64,000 nucleotides of DNA from Botryobacter ruber (GCF_003347595.2 NZ_QCZK02000024.1:372001-436000), one strand, 5' to 3'; shown: positions 25,496-33,710, counted from the first letter of the stretch. The notes: a model not told the origin generated them from the letters alone. Numbers and translations: made by a program.

Positions 25496-26791
25496 TTATT
25501 CTGATTCTTTCGGCACCTCTTTGGTTTTTACCAGCTTTACCACATTTATCCGGTTCTCATCCATGGAGAGTACCGAGATGGTGAACGGTTTTACTTTTAT
25601 TACATCGCCCTGCTTCGGAATCTCCCCCAGCACTGAAAGCACAAAGCCTCCGAGCGTTTCATAGTCGCCTTCCGGAATGTCGAGCTTGTATTTATCGTTC
25701 AGGTAATCTATTTCGTGGCGCCCGCTCAGAAAGTACTGCCCCTGCTCCTGGAACACATGCTCCAGCAGCGAGTCCTCGTCGAACTCATCGTGTATCTCCC
25801 CGACAATTTCTTCTATAATGTCTTCTACTGTTACAATGCCCGAAGTTCCGCCAAACTCATCTACCACTACCGCCACCGTACGGCGCTCCGACACGAAGCG
25901 CACAAACACCTCGCTGGCCAGCATATTTTCCGGCACCAGGCTCACCGGCGCCAGAATTTCGGCTATCGTAGCCGGGCGCTTAAACATATCGAGTTGGTGG
26001 CAGTAGCCTACAATGTTATCGATGGTATCGTCGTAGATGAGGATTTTGGAATGCCCGGTACTGATAAAGGCCTCCCGTAGTTCCGCTATCGGGGCGTTCA
26101 GTTCCACTGCTTCTACTTCGGTTCGCGGCACCATACACTCCCGCACCCGCACCGTTCTAAAGTCTAGGGCATTGTGGAAAATCTTGGCATCCACTTCCGG
26201 GGCATCCTCATTTTCAGGATGGTAAAGCCTGCTTTTGATATAGGCGTTTACATCGGTAACACCAAAAACCGGTTTCTCTTCTGAAAATTCTGTTTTAAGC
26301 ACCTTCTCGGCTACCCATTTGCTCAGGCGCACAATCAGGTACACCACAGGGTAGAGCAGGTAATAAAAGAGCAGAATCGGGATGGCAAGCGCCTCCAGCA
26401 TTCGGTTGGAGTTGATCACAAACAGGCTGCGTGGGATGTACTCCGCCGTTAGCAGCACCACCACCGAAGCAATCAGGATCTGCAGTACCAGTACAAGCGC
26501 ATCGAACTGCAGCACCTCCGGCAGGTAATGCCACAGTAGGTTATTGAGTACGCCGGCTATCACAAAGCCGTAGAGCACCAGGGCAAGCGTATTCCCGATC
26601 AGGGTGGTCCCCATCAGGCGCGACGGGTTCCGGAGCAGAAAGCCCAGGATACGCCCCGACAGCACACCGTTCTTTTCGATCAGTTCTATCTGTATCCTGT
26701 TTGCAGACATAAAGGCGATCTCTATGCCTGAAAAGAAGGCAGATAAAAGCAAAGCGATAAACAGTAATAGGATCTGACTCGGGTCTATCAT
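25496..26791 (-). CDS. CNNM/CorC-type transporter-associated protein (hemolysin family)
   Basis: The 431-residue protein has three to four membrane spans within residues 1-150 (the DUF21/CNNM domain, starting MIDPSQILLLFIALLLSAFF with FSGIEIAFMSANRI). Paired CBS domains follow at about 205-330 (VRECMVPRTEVEAVELNAP and VVVDEFGGTSGIVTVEDIIEEIVGEI). A CorC_HlyC domain closes it at about 345-425. Relatives are linked to magnesium or cobalt efflux; the hemolysin label is historical. The 57-aa gene upstream ends 18 bases before its start, so it is probably in one operon with lptC. Confidence 0.92.
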   Translation of the reverse strand: MIDPSQILLLFIALLLSAFFSGIEIAFMSANRIQIELIEKNGVLSGRILGFLLRNPSRLMGTTLIGNTLALVLYGFVIAGVLNNLLWHYLPEVLQFDALVLVLQILIASVVVLLTAEYIPRSLFVINSNRMLEALAIPILLFYYLLYPVVYLIVRLSKWVAEKVLKTEFSEEKPVFGVTDVNAYIKSRLYHPENEDAPEVDAKIFHNALDFRTVRVRECMVPRTEVEAVELNAPIAELREAFISTGHSKILIYDDTIDNIVGYCHQLDMFKRPATIAEILAPVSLVPENMLASEVFVRFVSERRTVAVVVDEFGGTSGIVTVEDIIEEIVGEIHDEFDEDSLLEHVFQEQGQYFLSGRHEIDYLNDKYKLDIPEGDYETLGGFVLSVLGEIPKQGDVIKVKPFTISVLSMDENRINVVKLVKTKEVPKESE

Positions 26792-26809
26792 TTAGAATTA
26801 ATACATGTT

Positions 26810-26983
26810 TCAGGCGCTGCCACTTTTCTTTTTGTAACGGTACAGCAGGTAAAACACCAGCGACACCATAAAAATCCAGTAGTTACCGGCTACATCGGAC
26901 TCTGAAATGCTCCGGTGCAGCCCGATTACGCCTGCTACAAAGGATAATGATAATAAAATGGTTGTTAGCAGTTTTTGGTTCAT
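26810..26983 (-). CDS. Small two-span membrane protein (57 aa)
   Basis: The frame encodes MNQKLLTTILLSLSFVAGVI and continues GLHRSISESDVAGNYWIFMV, SLVFYLLYRYKKKSGSA. There are two hydrophobic segments (about 5-20 and 36-49) and a strongly basic C-terminus, which suggests both ends are cytoplasmic. Its ATG overlaps the lptC stop codon as ATGA (26980-26983), good evidence of translational coupling. The CorC-type gene starts 18 bases after its stop. I do not recognise the family. Confidence 0.75.
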   Translation of the reverse strand: MNQKLLTTILLSLSFVAGVIGLHRSISESDVAGNYWIFMVSLVFYLLYRYKKKSGSA

Positions 26984-27516
26984 TCTTCCTCTAATTCAAA
27001 CTCTCCGGTCAGGCGCTTCAGGCTGTAAGGCGAGAAATCCTGGTTCGTCCTGAGGCCGTAGCCGGTAATAATTTCTTTCTCGGTGGTTATTTTAACAAAC
27101 TTCTCGTTGTAGATCTTGTCGCGGCTCCTGTTCCAGAAAAGTTCTTCGGTTTCAATCTTCTCATTCTTTTTGCGGTTGTTGATTACTACATTTCCCCGCA
27201 CGTGGTAGAGGTTCTGGTTCCGGTCCTGTTTGCCGTAGTTCGCTTTCAGGGTCGAATTAATATTACCTAATTCGTCGTAAAACTCGATGTAAATGCCTTT
27301 GGGAAACACGGCGTTGCCGTTTTCAAAATCCTGCTGCACCGGAGCCGTCATCTTGATAAGCAGCTTGGCCGAATCGCTGTAGAGCGTTACCACATCGGAG
27401 GTTTCGCGCAGGGGACCCGTGTATTTTACTTCCTGGTCAGGATCTTTCAGGTCTTTACCGCAACCGGCAGCAGCGACAACCAGTAAGATCAGTCCTATTA
27501 TCCATGCTTTCCGCAT
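26980..27516 (-). CDS. lptC: LPS export periplasmic protein LptC
   Basis: The 178-residue protein has a lipoprotein-type N-terminus, MRKAWIIGLILLVVAAAGCG with Cys19, whereas enterobacterial LptC is a single-span protein. The rest fits the LptC/OstA beta-jellyroll: KMTAPVQQDFENGNAVFPKG, IYIEFYDELGNINSTLKANYG, NLYHVRGNVVINNRKKNEKIETEELFWNRSRDKIYNE and FVKITTEKEIITGYGLRTNQDF. LptC passes LPS from LptBFG to the periplasmic bridge. It overlaps the 57-aa gene by 4 bases; the outer-membrane protein and coaX lie upstream on the same strand. Confidence 0.92.
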   Translation of the reverse strand: MRKAWIIGLILLVVAAAGCGKDLKDPDQEVKYTGPLRETSDVVTLYSDSAKLLIKMTAPVQQDFENGNAVFPKGIYIEFYDELGNINSTLKANYGKQDRNQNLYHVRGNVVINNRKKNEKIETEELFWNRSRDKIYNEKFVKITTEKEIITGYGLRTNQDFSPYSLKRLTGEFELEEE

Positions 27517-27610
27517 AACTTGTACAGCTTCTTGTTCAGGTGAAATTACTAAATTTTATGCTTTTATAACATTATGTGCAACAGGTATAGCCCGCTTCTT
27601 TAATAGCCAC

Positions 27611-27641
27611 AAAAAAAGCCGCTTCTACAACGGCCTTTTTA
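27611..27641 (-). terminator. Possible terminator after the outer-membrane protein gene
   Basis: On the minus strand AAAAAGGCCGTTGTAGAAGC followed by GGCTTTTTTTG forms an imperfect hairpin with a T run between the outer-membrane protein gene and lptC. Confidence 0.5.
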
Positions 27642-27672
27642 TTCTTGTTAAAATATCTTTTACAAAAGCAGC

Positions 27673-28974
27673 CTATTCCAGTCGGCGCTTCAGGAACCAC
27701 CTGCTGTTGATGGTAAAGCCTGCGCTGAACTGAAAGTAGGTTTCCTGGATCAGGCCATTGGCGGTAGTGCCACGGCGGCCCACAGAAAAGGCAGTATTCA
27801 GCTGGTACAGTTCGTACATGGTAGACTGACCAAGCGGGAAGGTGGCTCCCCAGGTAATTGCCATATCTTTTAACTGCTCGCCATTTACTATATAAGGCGT
27901 ATTGCCGTACTTCACCCCTGCCCGGTAGGTTACACGCTTCAGATAGCTGCTGATAGAAACCGGGTCCGGCGTATACTCGCCTCCAAGTGCAATGCTGTAG
28001 CTGTCTGCCAGTTCGCTGGAACCATTGAAGCTGGTAAACTTCGACATTTGCTGCGAGTAAAACTCGGCACTTACAGACAGGTTGTCGCCATTGTCGATAC
28101 TCAGGCCGGCACGCAGGCTGGAAGGCAGCGACGCAGCGCCTGAAGTACTGTCGCCCAGTATAGTTTCCTGCTGGGTTGATGCAAAAACGGAACGGCGCTC
28201 GAAAGCGGCTTTGCGGTCGCCGCTAAGATTTGTTTGGAAACTATAAACGGCCCCTGCTCCCATGAACAACTTGTTCGTTAATTTTCGTCGGTAACTTGCG
28301 CCGGTTCTGAACAGGAAATCGTTGTACTTGGTGCGCTCGCTGTAAACCACAAAATCCTGGTTATCTGCCACCAGCGAGGTATCTATAACATACGAAGAGG
28401 CTTCTTTGGTGATGGTGCCGAAAAGGTAAGAGCCGCTGGCGCCAATGCTTAAGCCCTCTGCCAGCCGCACACCATGACCGAAATAAAGTTCTGATATGCC
28501 GCCTTCGCCGTTATAACTGTTAAGCACGGTAGCATCCGATCCTGCCGGTCTGTTTTGCAGGGGAGTTAATGAGTTTATCTCGTAGTCGACCGTGCTGAAG
28601 GGCCTCAGGGCCAGCGCAGCAGACCATTTCTTGCCGATCGGCACACCCAGCACCAGGTACGACAGGTTTGCGTTGGCATCGGTCTGCGACTGGCTCGCAT
28701 TTTTAAGGTTCTTCACCTGGCCTGCAATGCCAATATCAAAAACAGTGGTGGTGTTATAAACGAGCAGGGAGGGATTGGCCATGTTCGACTGAAAGCCATT
28801 GGCTGCACTTACCGCTACATCGGCCATGCCTGCTGCGCGAATTGTGCCCAGATTGGTGTTCAGCTCTCCCAACCCGAAGCGGGAATAGGGAGAATTAGCC
28901 ATGTTTTGCGCCTGCACAGCCTGTGCCAGACAAAGCACTGCAGCACAAATTACTACACGAAAGGATTTATACAT
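27673..28974 (-). CDS. Outer-membrane beta-barrel protein, FadL-like
   Basis: The 433-residue protein has a signal peptide ending QAVQAQ (residues 1-23). NSPYSRFGLGELNTNLGTIRAAGMADVAVSAANGFQSNMANPSLL follows, which is how Bacteroidota FadL-like barrels begin. The rest alternates beta strands such as KWSAALALRPFSTVDYEI and YTPDPVSISSYLKRVTYRAGVKYG, ending in an aromatic-poor C-terminus RWFLKRRLE. It probably sits in the outer membrane; its ligand is unknown. Its start overlaps the end of coaX by 8 bases, so the two are cotranscribed. Confidence 0.82.
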   Translation of the reverse strand: MYKSFRVVICAAVLCLAQAVQAQNMANSPYSRFGLGELNTNLGTIRAAGMADVAVSAANGFQSNMANPSLLVYNTTTVFDIGIAGQVKNLKNASQSQTDANANLSYLVLGVPIGKKWSAALALRPFSTVDYEINSLTPLQNRPAGSDATVLNSYNGEGGISELYFGHGVRLAEGLSIGASGSYLFGTITKEASSYVIDTSLVADNQDFVVYSERTKYNDFLFRTGASYRRKLTNKLFMGAGAVYSFQTNLSGDRKAAFERRSVFASTQQETILGDSTSGAASLPSSLRAGLSIDNGDNLSVSAEFYSQQMSKFTSFNGSSELADSYSIALGGEYTPDPVSISSYLKRVTYRAGVKYGNTPYIVNGEQLKDMAITWGATFPLGQSTMYELYQLNTAFSVGRRGTTANGLIQETYFQFSAGFTINSRWFLKRRLE

Positions 28975-29686
28975 TATAAACTAAAATTCTTTGGAGCCCG
29001 ATTAAGACTAACTCAGGAATTACAAAGATGCGTCCTTTTAAGTTAGTTTCAAAAAATCCGGCATCTCCTCCGCAAAGTATAACTACCAGATCCGGCGCTT
29101 TCTGCAGATATTCTGCCATTATGCCTTTTACTTCAGCTAAGGTACCGGCCAGCACGCCGCTGCGTATACTTTCTTCTGTTGTCTGGCCGATAAGGGAGAA
29201 GGCGTTTTCGGTTTGCTGTACTAACGGCAGCCGCCCCGTAAAATTATGCAGGGCTTTAAACTTCATACCTAACCCTGGTGCAATGCCGCCTCCGTGGTAC
29301 TGCCCGCTGCTGTCGGTAAAGTCGTAGGTGATGCAGGTACCGGCGTCTATTACCAGGCAGTTTCGGCCCGGGAAAAAATAATGCGCCCCTACAGCCACCG
29401 CTTTACGATCAGCGCCCAACGTTTCGGGTGTTTTGTACCCGTTACGAACAGGCAAGGCTGTCTGCGCCGAAAGCTCCAGAAAGCTTCCTGACACAGCCAG
29501 CCTTGTCTTTATAAATTGCGTATCGCCGGCCACCGAGGCCACAATGGCATGGTCAAAGGACTGGTGCAGCAACTGTGGTGGCAGCTGCTGCCGGTTTTCG
29601 AAGTAGCCTTGGTCTACCAGGGCCTCTCCTTCAAATATCCCGTACTTTGTGCCTGTGTTCCCTATGTCGATGGCGATGCTCCGCAT
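28967..29686 (-). CDS. coaX: Type III pantothenate kinase
   Basis: CoaX phosphorylates pantothenate, the first step from the panC/panD product to coenzyme A. The 239-residue ASKHA-fold protein has the phosphate motif DIGNT at 7-11, GADR at 91-94 (pantothenate binding), DAGT at 114-117, and GGGIAPGLGMKFKALHNFTGRLP. Type III kinases need a monovalent cation and are not inhibited by CoA. Residues 32-42 (RQQLPPQLLHQ) are encoded by DNA resembling the window's intergenic REP-like element. The gene follows the pseudouridine synthase gene by 4 bases. Confidence 0.96.
   Translation of the reverse strand: MRSIAIDIGNTGTKYGIFEGEALVDQGYFENRQQLPPQLLHQSFDHAIVASVAGDTQFIKTRLAVSGSFLELSAQTALPVRNGYKTPETLGADRKAVAVGAHYFFPGRNCLVIDAGTCITYDFTDSSGQYHGGGIAPGLGMKFKALHNFTGRLPLVQQTENAFSLIGQTTEESIRSGVLAGTLAEVKGIMAEYLQKAPDLVVILCGGDAGFFETNLKGRIFVIPELVLIGLQRILVYNV
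29563..29593 (+). repeat. REP-like sequence inside coaX
   Basis: GGTGCAGCAACTGTGGTGGC followed by AGCTGCTGCC is close to the family pattern but is read in frame within coaX. It could be a coding exaptation or chance similarity. Confidence 0.3.
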
Positions 29687-29690
29687 GTGA

Positions 29691-31376
29691 TTACATGAAG
29701 TATTTCAGTCGGATAACTTCTTTTTCGGTGAGGTAACGCCAGTTGCCGCGTGGCAGGTCTTTTTTGGTTAGCCCGGCATACTGTACCCGGTCCAGCGACA
29801 CGACATCGTAGCCCAGGTGCTCGAAAATACGGCGCACGATGCGGTTACGGCCAATGTGAATCTCGATGCCCAGGAACCTGTTGGTATCGCCGATCAGGGC
29901 CAGGTCGTCTACCATTGCCTTGCCATCTTCCAGTTCCAGCCCTTCGGTTATCTGCCTGAAGTGGTCTTTGGTAATAGGCTTGTCCAGCTCTACCTGGTAA
30001 ATCTTTTTGATGTCGTTGGACGGGTGCGTCAGCTTGTGGGCCAGCTCTCCGTCGTTGGTAAACAGCAGCAGACCCGTAGTGTTGCGGTCGAGGCGGCCTA
30101 CCGGGAAAATGCGCTCTTTGGAAGCTGTTGCCACTAAGTCCATGACCGTTTTACGTCCTTCCGGGTCTTCGGTGGTGGTGATAAAGTCTTTTGGCTTATT
30201 GAGCATCACGTACACCATCTTCTCGCGGTTCAGCACTTTTTTGCCGTACTGGATGGTATCGGTTGGCTTTACTTTATAGCCCATCTCGGTAATCACCTCA
30301 CCGTTCACTTTTATCTCGCCGGCCTCAATCAGGCTATCGGCTTCGCGGCGCGAGCAGATGCCTGCGTTGGCGATGTAGCGGTTCAGGCGAATGGTGCCGT
30401 CGTCTTCTTTTTCCCTTACTTCTTTTTTGATGCGGGGATTATCTTTGTAACGGCTCAGGTTATAGGTTGGTGCTTCGGCATCAGCATCCCGGCCACGGCC
30501 TCTGCGGTCGGCTGGGCCTCTGCCTAAGCGTGGGTTACGCTCTGCATCAAAAGGTTTTCGGTCGCCTGCAAAAGGCTTTTTACCTTCTTCACCTTCTCCT
30601 GCCGGTTTGCTGTAACGGGATGCTCTGTCGTCGTCGCGCCTGTCTTTGCGGTACGCCGGGCGGTCGTTTTCTTCGCGGTCCTCTCTTCCGAAAGAGCGGC
30701 GGTCGCTGTACGGTTTCCGCTCGCCACCATAGCGGCGGTCGTTATCGGAGCCGTAGCGGTTTCCGGGTGCTCCCGGGCTGTAGCTGCGGCGTTCACCATT
30801 CCCTCTGCTTTCGCGTTCTTCACGTCGGTCGTTGCCATAGGAGCGGCGTTCGCCACCTTCTCTTCTGTCAGCGCCATAGGATTTTCTTTCAGCACCTTCG
30901 CGGCGATCGTTGCCGTAAGCGCGTCTTTCGCCGCCTTCACGGTTGCCATAGCTGCGGCGCTCTCCGCCTTCTCTTCTTTCGCCTCCAAACGAACGGCGTT
31001 CGCCTCTGTCGTTACGGTTCGGGCGGTCGCTGTTAAAGGACCTGCGTTCGCCACCTTCTCGGCGGTCGTTGCCGTAAGCGCGTCTTTCGCCGCCTTCGTT
31101 TCTGTCGTAAGATTTTCTTTCATCACGACGGCCCCCTTCGCGGCGGTCGTCTCTTCTGTCGGAATTAAAAGGCTTTCTTTCCCCTCCTTCTCTTCTGTCA
31201 GCGCCAAACGAGCGACGTTCGCCGCCTTCTCTGGCTGGTCTGTCCGCTTTGTCTCTTCTGTTAAATATTTTCTTTTCTCCTCTGTCGGTAGCGGGTCTTC
31301 CTGAAGCTCTTCTTTCGGAACCTCTGTTGCCTGCGCCGTCGTTATCGCGGTCAGGGCTTTCGTTGTATTTTGCCAT
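29691..31376 (-). CDS. RsuA/RluB-type pseudouridine synthase with long Arg/Gly repeat domain
   Basis: The last 240 of 561 residues form an rRNA pseudouridine synthase. An S4 domain is at about 326-385 (IRLNRYIANAGICSRREADS), then the catalytic motif GRLDRNTTGLLLF with Asp430, and a C-terminal GRNRIVRRIFEHLGYDVVSL. It probably modifies 23S rRNA (RluB/E/F clade). Residues 1-320 are a low-complexity array of units like GGERRSYGNDRREG, more than a dozen, interspersed with Tyr, Phe and Asp. Cytophagales and Flavobacteriia often have such tails, but this one is long. It is highly basic and resembles eukaryotic RGG boxes, so extra RNA binding or phase separation is possible. coaX follows it. Confidence 0.92.
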   Translation of the reverse strand: MAKYNESPDRDNDGAGNRGSERRASGRPATDRGEKKIFNRRDKADRPAREGGERRSFGADRREGGERKPFNSDRRDDRREGGRRDERKSYDRNEGGERRAYGNDRREGGERRSFNSDRPNRNDRGERRSFGGERREGGERRSYGNREGGERRAYGNDRREGAERKSYGADRREGGERRSYGNDRREERESRGNGERRSYSPGAPGNRYGSDNDRRYGGERKPYSDRRSFGREDREENDRPAYRKDRRDDDRASRYSKPAGEGEEGKKPFAGDRKPFDAERNPRLGRGPADRRGRGRDADAEAPTYNLSRYKDNPRIKKEVREKEDDGTIRLNRYIANAGICSRREADSLIEAGEIKVNGEVITEMGYKVKPTDTIQYGKKVLNREKMVYVMLNKPKDFITTTEDPEGRKTVMDLVATASKERIFPVGRLDRNTTGLLLFTNDGELAHKLTHPSNDIKKIYQVELDKPITKDHFRQITEGLELEDGKAMVDDLALIGDTNRFLGIEIHIGRNRIVRRIFEHLGYDVVSLDRVQYAGLTKKDLPRGNWRYLTEKEVIRLKYFM

Positions 31377-31458
31377 ATATTGAATGTAATGATGCAGTAT
31401 CGCTACTGTACCTAAATGTGCGGTAATAATGAATACTTTGTAATAAGTAGCTCAGGAT

Positions 31459-32028
31459 TTACTTGTCAGCCATTTCACCGATGATGTTTTCCTCGGTAGA
31501 AAAGTCTTTGAGTTGCGGGAGGTCTTTGATGTGGTTAATGCCGAAGTAGTCCATGAATTTCTGAGACGTGCCGTAGAGTACGGGTCTGCCAATGGTATCG
31601 GCCTTACCTTTTATTTCGATAAGTTCTTTTTCTAACAATTTGTGGATGGCATAGTCGCAGCCCACGCCACGAATCTGCTCAACAGCCGACCGGGTGATGG
31701 GCTGTTTGTAGGCAATAATTGCCAGGGTTTCCAGCGAAGAAGCCGAAAGCTTTTTCTTTGATTTGTGCTTCAGGTAGGTGCTCACCGTGTCCTGGTACTC
31801 GGGCCTGGTCAGAAACTGGTAGCCTCCGCCAATGGCGTATACCTGGAAGGCCACACCCGCCCCAGACAGGGTTTCGTTGATGCCTTCTATGCTTTCCAGC
31901 ACATCGCTCACCAGCACATCCATACCCAGCGACTCGGTTAAGCAGCGCTGAATTTCTTCGATGCTTATAGGCGACTGGGCACAGAATATGAGGGCCTGAA
32001 TATGATTCTGCAGAATATCCAAGGGCAA
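31459..32028 (-). CDS. scpB: SMC-Scp complex subunit B
   Basis: ScpB is the winged-helix (kite) subunit of the bacterial condensin SMC-ScpAB, needed for chromosome compaction and segregation. The 189-residue protein has the family pattern: LIFCAQSPISIEEIQRCL at about 13-30, AIGGGYQFLTRPEYQDTVSTYL at about 64-86, and SASSLETLAIIAYKQPITRSAVEQIRGVGCDYAI at about 96-129, then RPVLYGTSQKFMDYFGI. scpA is not in the window. It follows the dksA-like gene by 6 bases on the same strand. Confidence 0.95.
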   Translation of the reverse strand: MPLDILQNHIQALIFCAQSPISIEEIQRCLTESLGMDVLVSDVLESIEGINETLSGAGVAFQVYAIGGGYQFLTRPEYQDTVSTYLKHKSKKKLSASSLETLAIIAYKQPITRSAVEQIRGVGCDYAIHKLLEKELIEIKGKADTIGRPVLYGTSQKFMDYFGINHIKDLPQLKDFSTEENIIGEMADK

Positions 32029-32034
32029 AAGGTA

Positions 32035-32424
32035 CTAGTCGTTACGCTGAAGTTTTGCTTCGATGGTATGCTGTGTGTGCGGTACGGCACGCAGCCTTTC
32101 CTTTGGGATCAGCTTACCGGTTACGATGCAGACACCATACGTTCCGTTTTTAATGCGGATCAGGGCGTTCTCCAACTGCTGGATAAACTTCATCTGGCGG
32201 GAGGCCAGCTGGTTTAAGCTTTCTTTTTCGGCAGTATCGGCGCCATCTTCCAGCACTTTTGTTGGCGATGCGGTATTATCGGTACCGGAATCGTTACGGC
32301 GGCTCAGCGTTTCTTTTATAAAGGCAACCTCTTTGCGGGCATTCGTCAGTTTTTCGAGAATAATATTCTCAAACTCTGCGAGCTCCTCTCTGGAATAACG
32401 TTGTTTTTCTTCGTTTGTGCTCAT
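32035..32424 (-). CDS. TraR/DksA family RNA polymerase-binding regulator (zinc finger degenerate)
   Basis: The 129-residue protein has the DksA architecture: an N-terminal coiled coil (about 11-42 and 70-92) whose tip carries DGADTA with Asp60, Asp63 and Ala65, matching the DxxDxA tip that enters the polymerase secondary channel. The C-terminal globular part should hold four zinc-binding cysteines, but only Cys99 is left in YGVCIVTGKLIPKERL. This is common in Bacteroidota homologues, and the fold probably stands without zinc. It is expected to act with ppGpp-like control of rRNA and stress genes. It is upstream of scpB. Confidence 0.88.
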   Translation of the reverse strand: MSTNEEKQRYSREELAEFENIILEKLTNARKEVAFIKETLSRRNDSGTDNTASPTKVLEDGADTAEKESLNQLASRQMKFIQQLENALIRIKNGTYGVCIVTGKLIPKERLRAVPHTQHTIEAKLQRND

Positions 32425-32603
32425 GTTGTTGTTTCAGAACTATAATAAGTTATAACCTTCGCTACTATTCAACTTAACATCAATGCTGCTACAAAGTTCA
32501 ATTATTGTACAAAAGCTATCGATGCCTGTTGTTAACTTAACAAGAACCACTCCAGATTGTTACGGCAGCAGCCTAACAACTGTTCTTCCTGCTAAATTTG
32601 GTG

Positions 32604-32611
32604 CAAAAGTA
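32604..32611 (-). promoter_or_regulatory. Possible -7 promoter element of the dksA-like gene
   Basis: The minus strand reads TACTTTTG (TAnnTTTG) 179 bases upstream of the gene, implying a long leader. There is no clear -33 box. Confidence 0.3.
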
Positions 32612-32690
32612 GTAGTAATATTTTTACTATACTATTCTGCTACTTTATTTTAATGTTTAATTATCCGGCCGTTTGATCCGTTTTGCCGAG

Positions 32691-32798
32691 GAGTAGTGGC
32701 TATGAAGGCTGCTGCAGTGGATTTGTCTGAATCAGGATTTACTGGATTTTATAATTTACAGGATTCGCTTCTGAGCAGAGGGTGTGGTAGCTGGTACA
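32691..32798 (+). repeat. Two degenerate REP-like copies around a GGATTT fragment
   Basis: AGTAGTGGCTATGAAGGCTG (from about 32692) and GAGCAGAGGGTGTGGTAGCT (from about 32773) flank TCTGAATCAGGATTTACTGG. The composite shows REP-like and GGATTT elements side by side, as at 44.7, 53.0 and 60.8 kb. Confidence 0.4.
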
Positions 32799-32801
32799 GA
32801 A

Positions 32802-32856
32802 TAAAAAAAGCGCCAGGAACTGCCCGTACAACATGCTGACGGCAGCTCCTGGCGCT
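32802..32856 (-). terminator. Terminator of ribH
   Basis: On the minus strand AGCGCCAGGAGCTGCC pairs with GGCAGTTCCTGGCGCT (one mismatch), followed by seven T residues. It is 19 bases after the ribH stop. Confidence 0.85.
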
Positions 32857-32875
32857 CCTCCTGGAACATGTTCCT

Positions 32876-33352
32876 TCAGAAAGACAGCATGTGCACGGCG
32901 GCGGCAGCGGCTTCCACGCCTTTGTTACCATGTTTCCCGCCGGCTCTTTCCAATGCCTGCTCCAGGGTGTTGGTAGTTACCAACCCGAACGATACAGGTT
33001 TGTTGAACTTTAGCGCTACGGTGGTCAGGCCGTTGGCTACGGCGTTGTTGATGTAGTCGTCGTGCTTGGTGTCGCCTTTTATTACCACACCCAGGCAGAT
33101 TACGGCATCTATCTCCTCCTGGAGCGCCAGGAACTGCGCCCCCAGCGTCAGTTCAAAGCTGCCCGGAACGGTGTTGCGGAAAATGTTCTCCCGCTTGGCG
33201 CCATGCTGCAGCAGCGTATCGATGGCTCCGGCACAAAGGGCATCGGTGATATCGCTGTGCCACTCGGCCACTACAATGCCAAATTTCTTATCCGAAATGT
33301 CTGCAAAGTTCTCTTTGTTATAGTCGTTCAGGTTTTTTAAAGAAGTAGCCAT
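32876..33352 (-). CDS. ribH: 6,7-dimethyl-8-ribityllumazine synthase
   Basis: RibH condenses the pyrimidine intermediate with dihydroxybutanone phosphate to give lumazine, the penultimate step of riboflavin synthesis. The 158-residue protein has WHSDITDALCAGA at about 31-43, VPGSFELTLGAQFL at about 62-75, VICLGVVIKGDTKHDDYI with the catalytic His near 93, and SFGLVTTNTLEQALERAGG at about 120-138. The N-terminal 20 residues are an extension common in the phylum. It is a single gene with its own terminator; no FMN riboswitch is visible upstream. Confidence 0.97.
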   Translation of the reverse strand: MATSLKNLNDYNKENFADISDKKFGIVVAEWHSDITDALCAGAIDTLLQHGAKRENIFRNTVPGSFELTLGAQFLALQEEIDAVICLGVVIKGDTKHDDYINNAVANGLTTVALKFNKPVSFGLVTTNTLEQALERAGGKHGNKGVEAAAAAVHMLSF

Positions 33353-33458
33353 GTTTTGAGTTAATGAGTTTAGGAGTTTGGGAGTTAGAGAGTTTGGGAG
33401 GTGTGAATTTCTGTAGGGTTGAAAACTTTAAACCCTGAATATGGGCAGAAAAGTATTT

Positions 33459-33487
33459 CTGCTGCTTCCTCCATTGCCTCTGCTCCT
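33459..33487 (-). repeat. REP-like element, copy 9 (degenerate)
   Basis: On the minus strand: AGGAGCAGAGGCAATGGAGG followed by AAGCAGCAG. Confidence 0.5.
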
Positions 33488-33575
33488 TTGGTAATTCACG
33501 AATCTGCTTTATCCCGGTTCAGTTAAGTAATCTAAATAGTAAATAATCCACACCAACTCTGCTATTAGCGGGCGG

Positions 33576-33658
33576 TTCTGCAGCTTTCCCATAAGATCCT
33601 TCCAGGATGACAAGAGGGGAAGAACTTTTGGAAAAGAGTAAATGCTAGTTGGTATAAA
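33576..33658 (+). repeat. GTCATCC/GGTATAAA-type dispersed repeat, copy C
   Basis: Blocks in order: TCTGCAGCTTTCCCATAAGA, CCAGGATGACAAGAGGGGAA, AAAGAGTAAATGCTAGTTGG, TATAAA. It is parallel to copy B. Confidence 0.65.
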
Positions 33659-33710
33659 TCAAAACAATCATTTAAATTTAAATCCCGGTTCAGACGATAT
33701 TTCCTGTAAA

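Larger units (their letters stand above)
32425..32875. other. 451-base intergenic stretch between ribH and the dksA-like gene
   Basis: It holds a -7-like element for the dksA-like gene, two degenerate REP-like copies (about 32691 and 32772) around a GGATTT-type fragment (32727-32766), and the ribH terminator. I see no gene. Confidence 0.55.

Noticed and set aside
26980..27516. Alternative reading of this protein as an unrelated lipoprotein only
   Set aside because: Besides the lipobox it has the complete LptC-type beta pattern, including the LYHVRGNVVINN region.
30524..31207. Long minus-strand ORF of 227 residues overlapping the pseudouridine synthase
   Set aside because: It is a frame-shifted reading of the Arg/Gly repeat DNA, Ala/Thr/Glu-rich and without any domain; the repeat-encoded frame with the C-terminal synthase is the real one.
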